Part shown: one piece after another, positions 1 through 11,204 of the stretch
Layout of the letters: every line of letters begins with the position of its first letter
Numbering within the stretch: the stretch's first letter is position 1
Assembly (NCBI GenBank): GCA_958510825.1
Contig: OY294051.1
Location: 33,396,998-33,460,997 of the forward strand
From: Brachypterus glaber
Lineage: Eukaryota; Arthropoda; Insecta; Coleoptera; Kateretidae
Length of the DNA: 64,000 nucleotides
Direction: 5' to 3'
The notes under the pieces: model-generated
What the model was told of the DNA's origin: nothing
Database searches by the model: none
Seen by the model: the letters and a program-made list of their open reading frames with translations, nothing else
Translations under genes and position numbers: made by a program

Positions 1-560
1 GTTGCTTTTTTGAATCGTGCATAAACTTTGACCCAGTGACTTATTATTTTGATTTATTTTATTTTAACAATTCAAATTATGTTTTAGTAAAGCAATTTAA
101 ATAAATTAACAATTTTCAGATTTTTTTTAAATTTTCTTTTTGAGAAAAAAAAAATTTAAATAATAGTTTTTTCATTTTTTAAAAAAATTTTACCCCACAA
201 CTTTTTTGTTATTGGGGGGATTACTTTCAAAATTGGTAGAATTGACCCTTACAAAAGTTTAACCACCCCATAAATTTTTTCTTTTTGGGGGATTACTTTT
301 AAAAAAAAAAGTTAAGCTAATCGGAATTTTCTTGCAGCTTTTTTATATTTTTTTAAAAGTCCAAACCCCCTATTATTGGGGGGATTTATCTGAAACATAT
401 TAGGTTGATCGGATTATTCATTCTTGAGTTATAGTGTCTACAAAAATCATGACATCGTACAGACAGACAGAAGGACTAATATTTCTTATTTTTTCATGAA
501 ACAAATTCATATCCAAGAATTTTTTGTCTACGACGATTTTTGAAAATTTTGGTGAATAAT
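1..560 (-). repeat. Dispersed repeat family A, copy 1
   Basis: Non-coding repeat shared with 1881-2328, 7056-7524 and 62870-63196. The diagnostic blocks are a run of CCCC/GGGG next to TTACTTT, then TTCTTGAGTTAT, then GACAGACAG-type bases and AAGAATTTTTTGTCTA. Here and at 62870 the order is the reverse complement of the copies at 1881 and 7056. No coding potential. The element class is not recognised. Confidence 0.6.
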
Positions 561-1380
561 ATAAAAATAGTAAATGTTTAAATTGTTTTTACCGTGCAAA
601 TATAAATAAGTACGCCCATGTCTAAAAAGTATACCAGCACTCTAGATATGTAAAAAGATTAACCTTATTTTTCTACAAAGTCACTTTTCTTATATCTAAT
701 CAACTTGGTATTTTCTTTTGTAACAAAAAATCCCATTTATATTGTCACTTAATGTAAATTTTTCTATTTTTTACTTGTTGACCATAACAGACCGTAAATA
801 AGAATTACAAAATAAGCCTCACTTTAGAATATTTACAAAAATATTTTATTGTTTTATGCAGATATGAAAGCTAAAAAGATACTAACTTGTATATTGAAAT
901 TTTTATGGAGTAGCGTAAAAAAGGAAGTGCCAAAAGAAACGAACAGTTACTTTTTGTATACTTAAAATTCCTAGGGGTAATATAAAAAATTTCCTATACC
1001 TGGACAATAAAATTCAATTCAGATAATTCGTACGACCTTGAAATGAATATTTTAACTAAAATGGATAATAAACTGTATTTTTAAGTTTTATATAAGCTTT
1101 TTAGCATTATGTTTTAAGTTTAGTCCTTTTCTTATAATCGACATCCTTGGACTACTTTATAGCTTAAATTTCGCCTAATTATGACAACGTTCAGGCCATA
1201 TTGGCTCTGCCATTTTGATTTTTGGTATTTTGATCATTGGTTTACATTAATATCCTTAAGAGAGCCTGTATATCAAATTTGAACAAATTCGAAATAATGG
1301 CGCGAATTTTTTTTTCAGATTTTCATTATCATAATATGAAAATTATATTATTCGTAATCAGCCATATAAAAAATACTCAT
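561..1380. other. AT-rich sequence, nothing recognised
   Basis: Very AT-rich, with homopolymer runs and no ORF, RNA motif or clear repeat that I could identify. Confidence 0.5.
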
Positions 1381-1385
1381 ATGCA

Positions 1386-1702
1386 ATAGTATATTACGCA
1401 CCGAGTACGCGAACTTACTTTTCAGTGCACAAGATTGCTTTTTTACGAGGCGGAGCTGCACTCGAAGTGCACTGAAAACGGTTTGCATCGAGGTGCGTAT
1501 ACTATTTTGCATACGACCTAAAATCTAAACATCCAAAAAAGGCAAAAATTGTCTAAAGATTAATTTGTCAATTTGAGGTTATGTGTTTGACGTTTACTCA
1601 TTCTCTGACAGCAGATATGTAAAATAAGCTGATTTCACTTCCCGACCACCGTCATGGCAACGGGTGGAAAATTAGTACTATCTACTGACTAGGTCGTAGG
1701 AA
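1386..1702 (+). repeat. Repeat family B, copy 1
   Basis: Opens with AGTATATTACGCACCGAGTA and closes with GACTAGGTCGTAGG. It shares long blocks (TTAATTTGTCAATTTGAGGT, GACGTTTACT, CAACGGGTGG) with copies near 11205 and 13262. Near its left end it carries paired GTGCAC motifs that can form a short hairpin. MITE-like and non-autonomous. The superfamily is unknown. Confidence 0.65.
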
Positions 1703-1880
1703 AAAATATAGATTTTCGTCCATATTTTTCTTCTTAATCTACTTTCTTGTTTTATTATTGCTATCTACTGTAACAACTTGTATTCAATAAATAAACTTGC
1801 TTGTGGTTTGTACAATATACAAAATTATTTAGTATTTAAAACGATAACAAATGCTTGGTGTTATTCTTAATGCCTGCGTT

Positions 1881-2328
1881 ATTATAATATTCACAGCGCC
1901 TGCGCTAGAACAGTATTATACGGTAGTTTCGAATTCTTGGATACAAATGTGTGGCATAAAAAAATAGGAAACTTTAAAAAATGTTCGTCTGTCCGATGTC
2001 ACGTTTTTTGTGGACACGATAACTCAAGAACGGGTAATCAGATTTTCAGGAAAAATCAAGTTTTATGAGAGGAAGATCTCTATTGTTTTTGAAAGTAATC
2101 CCCCCAAAACCAAAAAAAAGTCCAAACCAAAAATGTTATAGGGGTTAAACTTTTTTAACAAATGAAGAGACTATAATTTTTATTTATTTTTTCAATTTTT
2201 TTTTGTTTTTCGCAAAAAGAAAATCAAAAAAATTGTTGAAAACTTTTTTTGATTTTTTTTTAAGTTGTATTTGGGAAAAGGCAATTACCAATTACTGTGA
2301 ATAGTATATAATGGAATGCGTAGCTTGT
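1881..2328 (+). repeat. Dispersed repeat family A, copy 2
   Basis: Begins at ATTATAATATTCACAG beside GCGCCTGCGC, passes GGACACGATAACTCAAGAAC and GTAATCCCCCC, and ends at TGGAATGCGTAGC. The same start and end blocks bound the copy at 7056-7524, so the family is about 450 bp. No protein is encoded. Confidence 0.65.
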
Positions 2329-2329
2329 T

Positions 2330-3090
2330 TTGATTTTATTATAATATAGGTTACCTACATGCCTTTAGAGCCAGTATCAGAAAACTGACAGCAGTCATTC
2401 GAGCTTGTAAATTTTTTTAAACAATCAAGCAAAAATCGCATTTATTCGGGGTTCATTTGACAATGAACTTGTCAGCTTTTAATCTCCCTGATTCAATTAT
2501 CTAAAAACACTCATGGTGTACTAACCCCATAAAAATCACATAGTCAACCTATCAAGTGCTTTCATTCATTTGCTTTAATTCACTGCGATGAAAAATAAAA
2601 GAAGAATCTAAACCAGAAATCTTCTGGGCCAGCTGCTTTAAACAATTGAAAATTCAAGATGGAATAAGACGATAAAAAAACTTTCGAAAACAATGATAGG
2701 GTAGTTTTAATTTTTTAAGTGGATTTTTGTGTTATTGTTTTTCTCGACGATTCAAGAAATCGACTATTGATGAAAGTCCGTTAAGATTTTTTGATTTTTA
2801 AAGTACTTGGTAGTATTGTATGTGAAGATTTTTGATTAATTTGATAATGGGAAAACAACCCCTTATAGATCAGATTGTTGGATGAGATTTTTTTTAAATG
2901 AAGGTATACTTTTTTTACGATCAAATAAAATCTTGCAAGCACATTAATACTTTACATAGTTTTCCTACTACCTAATTAAGCGCTAGGTTACATATCATCT
3001 ACCGCTGTCAAGGCTTATTTGCCTTGATTACTAATAAAATCATTAAACTTATTTATTAGTTGTTAAGCATTGTTTATTGACGACTGAATA
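2330..3090. other. AT-rich sequence, nothing recognised
   Basis: No ORF, RNA gene or repeat boundary recognised. Confidence 0.45.
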
Positions 3091-3094
3091 ATAA

Positions 3095-3700
3095 GAAAAA
3101 TTTAGACGACTACGATATCTATGTATATTGTTTTACTAAGAGGAAAAGTGAAGCTTTTTTTTACTAGTATGTATAATTTACTGACGAGGCGAAGAGGAGT
3201 CCGGAAACTACAGACGAGTAAAAAAAGCACTTTTCCTGTGAGTGAAACATACTATTTTTTCTTCAAGAATCCTATATATATTTTTTAATTATTAATTTTT
3301 AAATTTAATTTATTCAGTAATAAATATGTTTTTTTATTAAAATAGGCTAATAAAACCCTTTCGAAATAAACTTAAACCTTCCTTAGCTTATTTTATTTTT
3401 TTTTCGTAGGCTAAATCGTACACCTTTCGCGATTTCGGAGAGATTTGTAGGTGTATAAACCATATATTCTTCTTCAATCATTTTTAATCAATTTCACACA
3501 AGGTTTTTTGCACAGAATCTGTTTACATAATAAACAAACAAGTTTGAAGTATGGCTGTCATCAAAGTCAAAGACTGCTGCCGCCAGTGCTGGTTTAGCTA
3601 ACTAACTTTTTTTTAAGGGGTACAACAATGAACTCACTTTAAAATATGAACATTTTAGTACGCTTGAAGAAAAAAATAATTTTTGAACTACTTTTAGTTG
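3095..3700 (+). repeat. Repeat family C, copy 1
   Basis: Starts near TATTGTTTTACTAAGAGGAA and ends at TTTTAGTACGCTTGAAGAAA. Copies lie at 27935-28560 (minus) and 28870-29270 (plus). Internal blocks include GATTTCGGAGAGATTTGTAG, AAACAAACAAGTTTGAAGTA and TGGCTGTCATCAAAGTCAAA. A hairpin-like segment (GAGGCGAAGAGGAGTCCG) lies near its left end. Non-coding. Confidence 0.65.
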
Positions 3701-4495
3701 ACCCTATTAGGTTTGAACTTTTTTTGGACCAAAAAGTCTCTCATATTTATTTCATATTTGTTTTCTCCTTTCTACACTGAAAACTAGATTATGTAGTTCT
3801 TTTATAACCTATGAACCAATTAACAAACTTTTTATTACTAAATTACCCATCAAAGTCATTTTCGCCATCTATTTTCTAGTTTATACCCTCTAACCAATCA
3901 ATCTCTTAACACTTAGTGTTAGTGTTAATATTAATTACATAAAAACCAAATTCCATTAAGTGAAGTTCCCTAAATCCCCATCTATCTCCCATAGGAGATT
4001 TTTATAGGCAGCATAAGTTGTTATTAGGTCTGTTACTGTCTATCAATGGTGCTAAAACACTTAAGAGGGCTTATCTAGTTGGGTTTTTCGCCGCGGGCGG
4101 CAAAGTGACGCTCTTGTTGACCCCAGTAGTAAAGCTCTTCACTATAACATGAAATAGCGGGAGGCGGACATTGAGGGTTATTCAATTTAAGAGTAAACTA
4201 CCTATTATATCGTCTTTTTTTCCTAAAAAATTGAGCCAATCATACAAATTCTATTGTAGAATATGTTAAATTTGAAATAATAATGTTAAAGCAAAAATTT
4301 TAAAAAGAAACTTTTCACCTATTATGTAAAACTGTGTTTTAAAAACTGCTAAAGGCATTATTCCAATAGTTGGTAAAGTCTTTATTTACTATTTCAGCTA
4401 TTACTTCAATCTTTGGTTAACCAAGACTTAAATTAAAAAATGATCAATCAAATAAAAGGCAAACAAATTAAAATTTTCACCGGTTTACTAAAAAA
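3701..4495. other. AT-rich sequence, nothing recognised
   Basis: Contains a short GC-rich patch around 4085-4115 (CGCCGCGGGCGGC) but no coding or RNA feature I can name. Confidence 0.4.
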
Positions 4496-4499
4496 AGAT

Positions 4500-4700
4500 T
4501 TGGTTTGGGGTAACCAGAACAGTAGTTTAATACGGAACAACTATTTTTCTGGTTGCTGCAACCAGTAATCTGGTTAGTTCATCAAGAAAACTGTACTGCT
4601 TACCAGTACCTTAAAATCTAGGTTTTGTTTCTGGTAACTACAACAAGTTTTTTATTGCCCTTACCAGATTTCTTGTTGCAGCAACCAAAAAAAAAAAAAA
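4500..4700. repeat. Repeat family D (TTTTCTGGTTGC motif)
   Basis: Several short direct and inverted copies of GGTTGC(T)GCAACCAG and ACCAGA. The same motif mixture appears at 47510-47710 and 50370-50490. Simple-structure repeat, not coding. Confidence 0.5.
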
Positions 4701-5780
4701 AAATAGGTGGTCAGTATTTAATATTTGATTTGGTTGTTCTAAATACATTATTTATTTTTTCAGTGTTGATCTCAGTAATGTTTTAAATTCTGAATCATAT
4801 GTAACTTTACATTTATTAGATTTTGCATGCCATTTCGTATCTATATTATTCATTAAAAATATTAAAATCCTTTATGATCCTTTCCAGCAATCATTAATAA
4901 CCATAGATGATCCTTATAATAAACACACACGTATGGTTAATTTTAACCATGATGGGATTGCATATCTATTGACGCATGTAAAGTCAGCGTGTTGGCTCCA
5001 TTGTCCTAACTCCCTTGCCAGGTGCATCAAAAACAGTAACTAATAGAGATATACAGAATATCCTTGCACACGTATGAGTATTGTAAGTAACCGGCATATT
5101 TTAGTTAAATATTGAATTTTTATCAGGTTGGCTAAATTTTTAAATGTTTTGATTAGTTGGACATAAACTACAGCATACTATGTCGTAGTGTATGACCACT
5201 GATCAAAATCTCCCATGAGCTCACACAGGTCAACACCATTTAAATTCAAAATTCTTGAACTTCATGTAACTATCTAATAATAAAAATATTTATAGCGAAA
5301 GATAATTTTTTTACAAAATTAATCTTTACGTTGAGTTTTATGTCATTATGGATAACAACTCCACAAAATTTCATTTAAAGCTATTAAATATCTATAAAAA
5401 GTCATTCAATGTGCACAAAAGGTTTACTTGTTTTGAGGGTATGTAAATATGTAAATTTTAAAATAATAAATAAATAATAACATTTGGTATGCACTGTAAT
5501 TTTATTTCATAAGTTGTTATCGAACACAGCATTAAAGAAAATGTTCCTTTACGACACTGAGACGTTTATTAACCAACATATAAAATGTACAGTTCAATAG
5601 AAGAGATTATAGAGATGTTAGATAGGAACTGGGATCATCCCTCAGCCCCTTGTCAGCATACGGTCCTTTTAACAATACAAATGACAATGATATATGTGTG
5701 TGTGGACGCGTAGGGCATTTATGTAATTTATTAACGTGTTTTAGACGTGTAAACACTGATTCTTTTGATTCAGTTGTCAC
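4701..5780. other. AT-rich sequence, nothing recognised
   Basis: No supported feature before the RT scrap that follows. Confidence 0.4.
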
Positions 5781-5784
5781 TGTT

Positions 5785-5865
5785 CTATGAGACAAAAAGT
5801 CATTTAACAAATTTTAAAATGAGAGTGGGCCTAATACTGAACCTTGGGATACACTAAATCTAGAA
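5785..5865 (-). pseudogene. LINE reverse transcriptase fragment (motif B region)
   Basis: On the minus strand this reads SVSQGSVLGPLSF, an in-frame stop, then NLLNDFLS. It lines up with the QGSVLGPLLF-x-x-x-x-ND-L segment that surrounds RT motif B and its downstream helix in CR1/Jockey-like non-LTR retrotransposons. No flanking RT motif (A, or the YADD box) could be found, and the frame is broken, so this is a short dead remnant. An open stretch continues to about 5607 without recognisable similarity. It is not related to the better-preserved element at 34863. Confidence 0.55.
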
Positions 5866-5889
5866 CATAATGTAGCTATACAGGTCTGT

Positions 5890-7050
5890 TTATAAATATT
5901 TTTCGTATTAAAACTTAAAATTTAATAGTTCCAGGTCTAAAATTACATACTGCTCACAAAAAACAAATTGTTTAAGGTTTTTAAATTATTGAGAGACAGG
6001 GTGAGATGGAGAGCCGTAATCAGTCTAAAGTAATTTTATAATTTTAAATCAATACAATAATGATATCATTATTGAAACTTGTAGGACTTTTATAATAAAT
6101 AAAATAAACTATTCATTTTTAATTTTTATTATTTTTTTTATATAATTAACACTACAAAAAACAATAAATAAAATAACTCATTAATTATATTTAAACCTCA
6201 AACTAAACAAAAGATACAATAAATCAGACGTCACTAAAAAACGAACATCTTTTAATGTTAAATTTCATGGATAAAACTTCCAAACACCGTGTAGAATATA
6301 TTAATATAAAAACCCATGCATGGAATAATTTATAAATAATATTCACCCATAATTTGCCATTTAATCTTCCCAGTGGACCAGTAAAACTATTGAGATGGTC
6401 TACAGTAATATAATTCAGTATTTATTTGGGGTGATGATGGCTTTTGAATCCGTACGTTAATAGATACCGTTTAAGGCCAGCACGCGTCACGAGATTCAAA
6501 ATAATGGATCTAGTGGCACATCTGCTGTTTATGTCACCAATTTAGAAAGAGAAAAACATATGCGGTTCCTAAAGATCTAAATGAGATGGAAAGATATGTA
6601 GAAATGATTTTTTGTTGTTTGTTTGATGATGTCTTTATTAATGTCATTATATGTTTGGTATTAGCCTTAACCTTGTTTTTTTTTATAGAAAAATTATTAG
6701 GGTAAAATAAAACGTGTTATTTTAAATATGGCGTGAGCTTTGTTTTTTCATTTAATAAAATACCACAAGTTTAAAATATGTAAAAAAAATGTTTTAAAAA
6801 GGTCATCTGTTGGAAACGATAATTCTTAACTTTAAAGTCGAAGTTTTTATATTAAGGACAATTTGTGTCATTTCATGGAAAACTCTAATAACTAGACAGC
6901 AGACGGAAAGAAGCGAATGTCATCAACCAACACGTTTCTAAACTGCTACAAAAACATGGTCAATACCGCGTGTATTGCCATTGAAAGTCTTCTCTCAAAA
7001 ATATGTTTTATTTTTAAACGATAAAGCAATCTATATATAAATAGTAGAAT
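5890..7050. other. AT-rich sequence, nothing recognised
   Basis: No feature supported. Confidence 0.4.
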
Positions 7051-7055
7051 ATATT

Positions 7056-7524
7056 ATTATAATATTCACAGAGTGTAAGCGCGTCGGTTCGTTCATTGTC
7101 CGTCACCTTTTTCGTGGACACGATAAGACAAGAACAAATTGAGGGGTTCAGAGCAGAAGTGGATCAAGTCCTTATGAAAGATCCATTTCACGTCTTCACG
7201 AATTCGTTTCAGAAGTAAAATGGATCAAGTCCATAAGGAATTGATCCACTTCTGCTCTGAACCCCTCAATTATCCGATCGACTCGAAGTTTTTAGGAAAG
7301 ATCAAGTTCTATGAGAGGAACAGCCCCATTGTTTTTGATAGTAATCCCCTTAAAAACAAAAAAGTTATGAGGGTTAAGTTTTTTTTAACTTGTTTTCTTT
7401 AATGAACTTACGCCGTCTGTAGGCCGCCGAAAGTGAAAGTATTTTTTTGTGGGCGGCAATATTTTAAATATTTTATTTATTTATTAATATCCACTGTGAA
7501 TAGTCTATAATGGAATGCGTAGCA
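7056..7524 (+). repeat. Dispersed repeat family A, copy 3
   Basis: Bounded by ATTATAATATTCACAG and TGGAATGCGTAGC as in copy 2. It differs by a palindromic insertion-like hairpin at 7137-7271. A 60-codon open frame at 7220-7402 covers part of the hairpin and repeat, so I treat it as chance. Confidence 0.65.
7137..7271. repeat. Near-perfect hairpin, 40-bp arms
   Basis: Arms 7137-7176 and 7232-7271 are reverse complements with one mismatch (ATCAAGTCC against ATCAATTCC). The 55-nt spacer is itself an imperfect palindrome (GATCCATTT ... AAATGGATC, centred on GAATTCG). The other family A copies lack the structure, so it arose inside this copy. Confidence 0.85.
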
Positions 7525-7563
7525 TTATAAATCTTTACGGCTTATTTTAACTTAAATTTATAA

Positions 7564-8190
7564 TTTGATTTGCCGTGTCGGTACTAGGTGCTGGCTTGGA
7601 GACAATTTTTTTGTCAGTCTGTGTATCTAGATATAGATAATTCTTATCAGATTACAGGTCTGCTAACATATAATGTGTAGTCCTTTTGTGCAAACATTAG
7701 ATGGCGCCACCAATTTGTACGCTCTAGATACAGTTATACTTATTTTTGCTAAGTATTTTAAATTTTCAACAGTAGGTGCTAAAGCCACCATACTGATACT
7801 GATTATATATGACATTTTGGTGGGGATTTTCTCATTGATTGTGAAAATTCTGTAGTAGAGCAGTGCAATTTTTTTATAGACTTTAATAGTTTGCCGTCTA
7901 TAAGGCACTAAACTTTATTTTCATTTATAATTTGATTTGCCGTGTCGGTACTAGGTGCTGGCTTAAACATTAGATGGCGCCACCAATTTGTAGGCTTTCG
8001 ATACAGTTATACTTATATTTGATAAGTATTTTAAATTTTCAACAGTAGGTGCGAAAGCCACCATACCAATATATGCTCACTGATGATGGCAAAAAAGCGT
8101 GAAATAGCAGCTATATTTTGGTAGGGTTTTTCTCATTGATTGTGAAAATTCTGTAGTAGAGCAGTGCAATTTCTTTATAGATTAAAATAC
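7564..8190 (+). repeat. Diverged direct duplication
   Basis: Two head-to-tail copies share TTTGATTTGCCGTGTCGGTA (7564 and 7931), AAACATTAGATGGCGCCACC (7692 and 7965) and GATTGTGAAAATTCTGTAGT. The second copy lacks about 94 bp between the first two blocks and carries different sequence around 8075-8110. Non-coding. Confidence 0.7.
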
Positions 8191-8199
8191 TAATCTATA

Positions 8200-10550
8200 A
8201 AAATAAAAAAGGCACCTGAAATCTAATTTAAAGACTACTTAACATCGCGTTACAATCATTTACAATTCCTAAACGTTTTCCTAGCAAAGATAACGGTTAA
8301 ATCGAAAAATAAAAAGGTGGTAACCCGACTTTTATAATAGAATTGGGTAGTATATCACGCAGATGATGAAAAACGGACGAAGAGACAGACAGATAGACAG
8401 GATAAGAAACTAAACCGGAAATAGGACTGTCAGCGTTCAGGAAGAGGCGCGGAAGCAGTTCTTGTCTGCTCTTACACGCGTGCCAACTTAACAAAAAGGA
8501 AATCAGTAGATTGCTTTTTGTAATGCGAAGTACTCCTTGTCTTGGATTGCATTTTAAAGGTGCAATCAACATATGTCTTAGATTTTGTTTATTTTTTTTA
8601 TCTGTAACTCTCGACCTCAATTAAATAGGCGTGGTGGGTTCAACCTAAGGTTTATAGTAAAGATAGTAAGCAAGATGTAACATTTCTTTTGTCGTTATCA
8701 AATAACTTTTTCATCTGACTATTTAAATTAAAAGTTTTTTTGCTGAGACGGAATCAAGGCAAACAATATGTCGAGGACACTAAAGACAGTTAGCATATGT
8801 GGTGGATATATTATTTTTCTAATACTTAAAGCTAGTTACTCTAAATATCAGCTAAAAATATAGTTTTAAAATTATTTTGCCATAGCTGTCAGATAAGTTA
8901 ATACTTAACAACAGTCAATAATAAATGAGTTTACTTATTTTATTAATTGTCAAGGTAAACAATCATTGATACCGTTTTATAATATCATCATTAATAAATA
9001 TGGTTAAACAAAAATAAAAAATATAAAGGTAGTTTTTTAGAATTTTATTGCTTTTATAAAAAAGTAAATAAAAACATTGTTAGACTAATAGCAAACCGCA
9101 GCATAAATAAAAAAGTAACAAAATATTGTTGCAAATATAAATAAACATGATATAGTTTGAAGCACGGATCTGTGGCTAAGGGAAATATGTTAAGAATGTG
9201 TGTGCAAGTGGGAGGCTCGATGTAGGCACGCACCCCTTATAACGCTCTTGGCGGAAAGAAGAGAGCGCGAATGATTCCTCTCCCTTACGTCGGAGACTTT
9301 CTTTCATGCGGAGAACTATAACGGAGAACACGGTTTATGTTAGACCAAACCAAACCAAAAAGTCCAACCGATTTTCTAGTGAATGATGAATTTTACTCGC
9401 CTCTAAATTTTAAGACACTCACTGTTCAATGATCAGATTGCAGCTACAGTCTTCCAGACCCACTTCCAGATCAGTTTGCCATATATATGCAAATGAAGAC
9501 TATGAAAACTATTTTGAAAAAAATAATAAAATACATTTCATATTTATGAAGGTTAAAAAATAAATAGTATTTTCTAATTCATAGGCCGATTATTTTCCTT
9601 CTAAATGCGCTCTTTAGCACCCTAAAAATTATCACTAGGTAGTTTTTACAAAATACATATAAAATACAATTTACGTGAATTATTTTTTTCATAACTTTGA
9701 ACTGAACTCCGACTGAATTCTTTCAGGATAGAAGTTAAAGTTTATCTTTCATATATTCGTTATTTTTTAATCGATTTTTAATCGAGACAATCAGATGGGT
9801 TTAAAAATGAAACATTTAAAAATGCAATATTGATAAATTTTCCTTTATAATTATTTCCAATAAGAATGTACAAATTTTTGCATTTCATAACAGCTTTACT
9901 TTTTCTCATTTTTCAGTGAAATATTTAGATAGAGGGTAGGTAAGTTATCATAAAAGTTAAGTATACATAACGAGCTATAAGTGATCTGAAAATAGACAAG
10001 AGCCCCTCATAAAAACATGATAAATGTTAGATAATTCGATGTTATACCGTGAAAAACAAATAAAAATGCATGAAAATTAGTTATTGACGTTTGAACGTTG
10101 GCAAGGAAGTGTCCTCTAGGGTGGAACAGGATAAATACATTTTCTATTTTAGTTTTTCATAATTACACTGGTCTACAAAAAACAAGGACTATGTAAACCT
10201 ATCATGCGATAAGTATTTTTGTGTGCTGAAACCGAATTTTCAATTTAAAAAACTTTCTACCCCGTAGATTTCGAGTAAATCCCGGTTTTTATTAGAAATC
10301 GGTTATACGAGTAAAAAAAAGTAAACTTTTTCAGATTCGTCTGATGATAAATTTAAATCTTGGGCTAGGGATTACGTAAATGTCATTTTTTTGAAAATTG
10401 GTTACGATTTCAGGGGACACCGAGCAAAATAGCCTTGGTCTTATATTATGGTTTTCGCTTATAACTTGGGCATTTTTTAAAATTGTTACCAAAATTGTAA
10501 TCAAAAATAGTTTAAGCTAAATTAAATTGTTTGATATTCACAAATTTAAA
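8200..10550. other. Mostly unassigned; GC-richer island at about 9150-9350
   Basis: A 107-codon open frame on the minus strand (8297-8620) has no recognisable domain. The 9150-9350 segment is clearly GC-richer than its surroundings and could be an old LTR or element fragment, but I see no LTR ends or coding. The rest is featureless AT-rich DNA. Confidence 0.35.
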
Positions 10551-10614
10551 AAATCTATATAAAATATTTTACTATTCCTTAAAACGAGTTTTGTTTGATT
10601 AACGCAGTCGTCCC

Positions 10615-10671
10615 TCCGAAGTGACTAATTGATTTCGTGATTTTTAGCACTCTTCAGAGCCACATATCGGT
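10615..10671 (-). ncRNA. Decayed hammerhead ribozyme
   Basis: On the minus strand: CUGAAGA, stem II GUGC with UCAC (its inner pair lost), GAAA, then UCAAUU in place of the self-complementary UCGAUC of the partner arm. Stem I GUGGCU/AGUCAC is still pairable. It is probably weak or inactive. Confidence 0.5.
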
Positions 10672-10837
10672 AGTAAGGACAACTACAAAAATCAAATCCT
10701 TTTTATTCGATAGGTTTACCCATTCTCTGCTTTTAGCAGTAGATGTCTCTAGCTGTTTTTACTATTCCTTACAACGATTTTTAAACTCCATATAGAGATA
10801 TATGGAAAGGATTTGATTTTCGTAGTTGTCCTTACTA

Positions 10838-10892
10838 CCGATATGTGGCTCTGAAGAGTGCTAAAAAGCACGAAATCGATCAGTTACTTCGG
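10838..10892 (+). ncRNA. Hammerhead ribozyme
   Basis: The expected product is a self-cleaving RNA. Visible parts: outer stem I CCGA (10838-10841) with UCGG (10889-10892); inner stem I GUGGCU (10845-10850) with AGUUAC (10882-10887, two G-U pairs); core CUGAAGA (10851-10857); stem II GUGC/GCAC with loop UAAAAA; GAAA (10872-10875). The stem III segment AUCGAU (10875-10880) is self-complementary, so it can form a tiny loop or a dimer, and C881 then sits at the cleavage position. All invariant core bases of the family (CUGANGA, GAAA, UH) are present. It lies in the right arm of the 10555-10953 foldback. Activity is not shown by sequence alone. Confidence 0.75.
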
Positions 10893-11029
10893 AGGGACGA
10901 CTGCGTTAATCAAACAAAAGTCGTTTTAAGGAATAGTAAAATATTTTATATAGTTTAAGATACGCCCTTTCGAACGGTTTATAATTAACTTTATATATTT
11001 GAGATCTTCATGCTCTTCTATCAGAAGGG

Positions 11030-11175
11030 AAGGTAACGTTCAATTATTACGTAACGCTCCTAGGGGAGGGGGTCATTTTGGAGTTTTACACCCAATAGCG
11101 TTACAGGGGGGGAGGGGTGATGGGGATCCAAAATGATCAAAATTTTGCGTTACGTAATACTTGAATGTTCCCTGA
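11030..11175. mobile_element. MITE with TACGTAACGC inverted ends
   Basis: The ends pair as AACGTTCAA-TATTACGTAACGC against GCGTTACGTAATA-TTGAATGTT, with a G-rich interior. A matching single end occurs at 31596. About 145 bp, non-coding. The superfamily was not determined. Confidence 0.7.
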
Positions 11176-11204
11176 GTGCTGGAAAGTGGTCGAAATACCG
11201 TAAT

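Larger units (their letters stand above)
10555..10953. mobile_element. Foldback element with hammerhead cores in both arms
   Basis: Inverted repeat of roughly 148-bp arms (10555-10703 and 10806-10953) around a 100-nt centre. The outer ends read CTATATAAAATATTTTACTA. The terminal block TTTACTATTCCTTA recurs in the centre near 10758. The right arm holds an intact hammerhead motif on the plus strand and the left arm a decayed one on the minus strand. No ORF. The structure fits a solo or rearranged terminal repeat of a Penelope-like element or a retrozyme-like element; that is inference. Confidence 0.75.

Noticed and set aside
8085..8130. Possible hammerhead (CTGATGA ... GAAATAGCAGCTAT)
   Set aside because: Core and a near-palindromic stem III are present, but stem II (UGGC with GCGU) does not pair and inner stem I is missing; at best a decayed relic.
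8297..8620. 107-codon minus-strand open frame
   Set aside because: No recognisable domain, no splice context, and surrounding DNA is non-coding in character; the length is within what chance gives in 64 kb.
9150..9350. LTR or retroviral leader (GC-richer island)
   Set aside because: No TG...CA ends, primer binding site, second LTR copy or gag/pol coding could be found.
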